DNA of 16,479 nt from J038 sp036734085 (lineage in GTDB: Bacteria; Chloroflexota; Anaerolineae; Aggregatilineales; Phototrophicaceae): positions 1 to 16,479 of the forward strand of contig DAIMZF010000069.1 in the NCBI GenBank assembly GCA_036734085.1. Direction: 5' to 3'. Positions 14,937 to 16,479 of this stretch are shown piece by piece. A model generated the notes under the pieces. That model saw nothing but the letters and a program-made list of their open reading frames with translations. It made no database searches and had not been told where the DNA came from. The position numbers and the translations under genes are program-made. Every line of letters starts with the position of its first letter. Within the stretch, counting starts at the first letter, position 1.

Positions 14937-16034
14937 ATGTCTCTTCCTGCCCTTTTACAAACGGTACGCCGCATCCAGGAGCGTTACCAAGAGCAATTGA
15001 TGAACAAGAAGAACGTCGTCGGTGTGGCGACCGGGTATAAAAACCATGACGGTCACACGCCCGCCGTCGTCGTTTTGGTCGAGGAAAAAGTATCAAGCGG
15101 TACACTTAGCCAGAGTGACTTGATTCCACGTGAGATTGAAGGCGTCCGCACGGATGTGGTCGCCGTCGGGCGGCTGGTCGCGCTGGCCGATATGCCGATG
15201 GGCGATGCCCAGAGCGCCCCGCACCTTGCCCCCAGCCCGCGCCACCGTCACCGCCCGCTAATCCCGGCCGGAGTCAGCATCAGCCATCACCGCGTTACCG
15301 CCGGGACGATTGGCGCTATCGTGCGTGACCGCACCACCGGCCAGCGTTATCTGCTGTCTAACAATCACGTTCTCGCCAATAACAACGAAGCCAGCGCGGG
15401 CGATAACATCTTACAGCCCGGCACACTCGACGGCGGCCAGAACCCCAATGATAAAGTCGCGGAATTAGCGCGTTTTCTGGCCTTGGCCTATCTGGAAGGT
15501 GACATCTTGCCACCGGGAGCAAGCCCAAGCCCAGCCCCCAGCAAACCGTCGAATCCGTTTGCCGCGCTGTTGCAACTCCTCACTAATACCTTGCAACCCA
15601 AGCCCGCGCCGACTGTCATCATGCCCGTCAGCAAGGACAACGTCGCGGACGCCGCGCTTGCCCGCCCCAGCAACGATGATTTATTCACCAAGCAGGTGCG
15701 CGGCATCGGCAACATCCGCCAGAGCACCCAGCCGACCTTAGGCATGAGGATACGCAAGACAGGCCGCACGACCGACACAACACAAAGCACCATCACCTTA
15801 TTAAATGCGACGGTGAGCGTAGCGTATAACACCAGCAGGGGCGTGCGAAACGCGCGTTTTGCCGGGCAGGTGATTTGTGACTCGTTCAGTCAGGGGGGGG
15901 ATTCCGGTGCGCTGGTTGTGGACGCGGCCAGCCAGACCGCCGTCGGCCTGCTGTTCGCTGGCTCTGGCCTTGCCAGCATCTTTACGCCGATTGATGTTGT
16001 GCTGAATACGCTCAACGTAGATATAGAGGTGTAA
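14937..16034 (+). CDS. Trypsin-like serine protease with N-terminal partner/prodomain-like region
   Basis: 365 residues without signal peptide. Residues 10-82 form a compact domain with NVVGVATGYK (26-35), VVVLVEEKV and DLIPREIEGVRTDV (61-74). A Pro/His/Arg-rich linker (85-110) leads to the protease domain: His144 in LLSNNHVLAN (139-148), Asp238 in NVADAALARP (235-244), Ser323 in SQGGDSGALVVD (318-329), a complete chymotrypsin-fold triad. Between His and Asp an insertion (about 190-225) has a Pro/Ser-rich run and a short hydrophobic helix (FAALLQLL). This resembles the leaderless trypsin-like peptidases of bacteria related to the plant NAL1 fold; the substrate is unknown. AAGGA lies 6 nt before the ATG. 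The next gene starts 4 bp after the stop and its ribosome site lies in the last codons, so the two are coupled. Confidence 0.88.
   Translation: MSLPALLQTVRRIQERYQEQLMNKKNVVGVATGYKNHDGHTPAVVVLVEEKVSSGTLSQSDLIPREIEGVRTDVVAVGRLVALADMPMGDAQSAPHLAPSPRHRHRPLIPAGVSISHHRVTAGTIGAIVRDRTTGQRYLLSNNHVLANNNEASAGDNILQPGTLDGGQNPNDKVAELARFLALAYLEGDILPPGASPSPAPSKPSNPFAALLQLLTNTLQPKPAPTVIMPVSKDNVADAALARPSNDDLFTKQVRGIGNIRQSTQPTLGMRIRKTGRTTDTTQSTITLLNATVSVAYNTSRGVRNARFAGQVICDSFSQGGDSGALVVDAASQTAVGLLFAGSGLASIFTPIDVVLNTLNVDIEV
15893..15900 (+). repeat. G8 homopolymer at the catalytic serine codons of the protease
   Basis: Eight G residues form the end of Gln319, all of Gly320 and Gly321 and the first base of Asp322, directly before Ser323. 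Loss or gain of one G would shift the frame just upstream of the nucleophile. The present reading gives an intact protein. Confidence 0.9.
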
Positions 16035-16038
16035 CCCC

Positions 16039-16305
16039 ATGAATGGCGACCCGACGTTTGAGCACATCAAGGCGGTACAGGCCCAGCACGCCGAGTCGTT
16101 GATGGAACTTGCCAACGTCATCGGTGTGGCGATTGGCTACCGCAAGCGCGGCGGCGAACACACCGAAGAAGCGGTGCTGGTCGTCATGGTGGATTTTAAA
16201 GTCCCCAAAGAAGACTTAGACGAAGCGGACATCATCCCGCGTGAGATTGACGGCGTGCCCGTAGATGTGCAGGAGATGGGCGGCATGTTCACAGCCGGAT
16301 ACTGA
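16039..16305 (+). CDS. Small protein homologous to the protease N-terminal domain (free-standing copy)
   Basis: 88 residues, cytoplasmic. It lines up with residues 11-80 of the preceding protease with matching numbering at first: LM..xNVIGVAIGY (21-34) against LM..xNVVGVATGY, then a 3-residue longer loop, then VVMVDFKV against VLVEEKV, and DIIPREIDGVPVDV (64-77) against DLIPREIEGVRTDV. It ends where the protease linker begins, with no protease domain. GAGG at 16026-16029, inside the last codons of the protease gene, is the ribosome site, 9 nt before the ATG. A role as in-trans inhibitor, folding helper or decoy of the protease is inferred from the architecture only; the alternative is the remnant of a truncated second protease copy. 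Its end overlaps the convergent prmC end by 17 bp. Confidence 0.85.
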   Translation: MNGDPTFEHIKAVQAQHAESLMELANVIGVAIGYRKRGGEHTEEAVLVVMVDFKVPKEDLDEADIIPREIDGVPVDVQEMGGMFTAGY

Positions 16306-16479
16306 CCACACGCTCGTGCCCGGCGTAATCGTGTAAGACCGCCACATGCGCGGCAGGGAAGACGCCCCGCGCAATCGCGCTCACATCTGCCCCCTGCCCG
16401 GAGCCAATCTCCAGCAGGATGCACGCCCCATCGTGACACAGTTGGGGCGCATCCTGCATCAACCGCCGGATGAAGTCCA
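16289..16479 (-). CDS. prmC: PrmC/HemK release-factor glutamine N5-methyltransferase, C-terminal end (runs off the right edge)
   Basis: The last 62 codons plus stop (TGA at 16291-16289) are in the window. They read DFIRRLMQDAPQLC, then CILLEIGSGQGADVSAIA, then AHVAVLHDYAGHERVVSIRL. This is the classic PrmC end: the LLEIGxxQG strand followed by the final VxxDxAGxxRV strand. The catalytic NPPY motif and SAM loop would lie upstream, outside the window. PrmC methylates the GGQ glutamine of RF1/RF2. Its 3' end overlaps the 3' end of the small gene 16039-16305 tail to tail. Confidence 0.85.
   Translation of the reverse strand, partial: DFIRRLMQDAPQLCHDGACILLEIGSGQGADVSAIARGVFPAAHVAVLHDYAGHERVVSIRL

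Overview
The window is a gene-dense stretch of a bacterial chromosome. It holds twelve protein genes, two of them cut by the window edges, with short intergenic gaps, no RNA genes, no CRISPR array and no mobile element. The sequence is moderately GC-rich. It shows sigma70-type TATAAT-like boxes, GGAG/GAGG/AAGGA ribosome binding sites and occasional TTG starts. The gene set (TypA, a GT39-type mannosyltransferase-like protein, a CitE-like lyase, DUF3179, and a trypsin-like protease with a small paralogous partner) looks most like a Chloroflexota genome of the Anaerolineae type. That placement is an impression from protein character, not a search result. Housekeeping genes dominate, so this is ordinary chromosome with some accessory functions.

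Left arm, all on the minus strand: an aldehyde dehydrogenase of the succinate-semialdehyde type (3800-5305), a DUF3179 protein behind a promoter that overlaps a perfect 10-bp inverted repeat (2705-3685), then typA (TTG start, 766-2616) followed after 11 bp by a GT39 membrane glycosyltransferase that runs off the left edge. The ALDH promoter overlaps a divergent promoter for acpS (5467-5829). A CoA-ester lyase of the CitE type (5969-6859) follows on the plus strand.

Middle, minus strand: an arylamine N-acetyltransferase-like enzyme (10945-11778) overlaps a cytochrome P450 (9641-10948) by 4 bp. Phosphoenolpyruvate carboxylase (6878-9598) follows in the same direction and converges on the lyase gene. 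The carboxylase has all catalytic residues but has lost the C-terminal asparagine that in E. coli binds the feedback inhibitor aspartate.

Right arm, plus strand: an exported seven-helix membrane protein resembling DUF4203 (11878-12630) and a secreted Ntn-hydrolase acylase close to the PvdQ/aculeacin acylase group (12656-14818) form a probable two-gene operon. Next comes a leaderless trypsin-like serine protease (14937-16034). Four bases after it starts an 88-residue protein (16039-16305) that is a free-standing copy of the protease's own N-terminal domain. The 3' end of a convergent prmC gene overlaps the small gene at the right edge.

The most interesting unit is this last protease and partner-domain pair: the arrangement suggests an inhibitor, chaperone or substrate-like partner made from the protease prodomain. 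A G8 tract lies directly at the codons before the catalytic serine.
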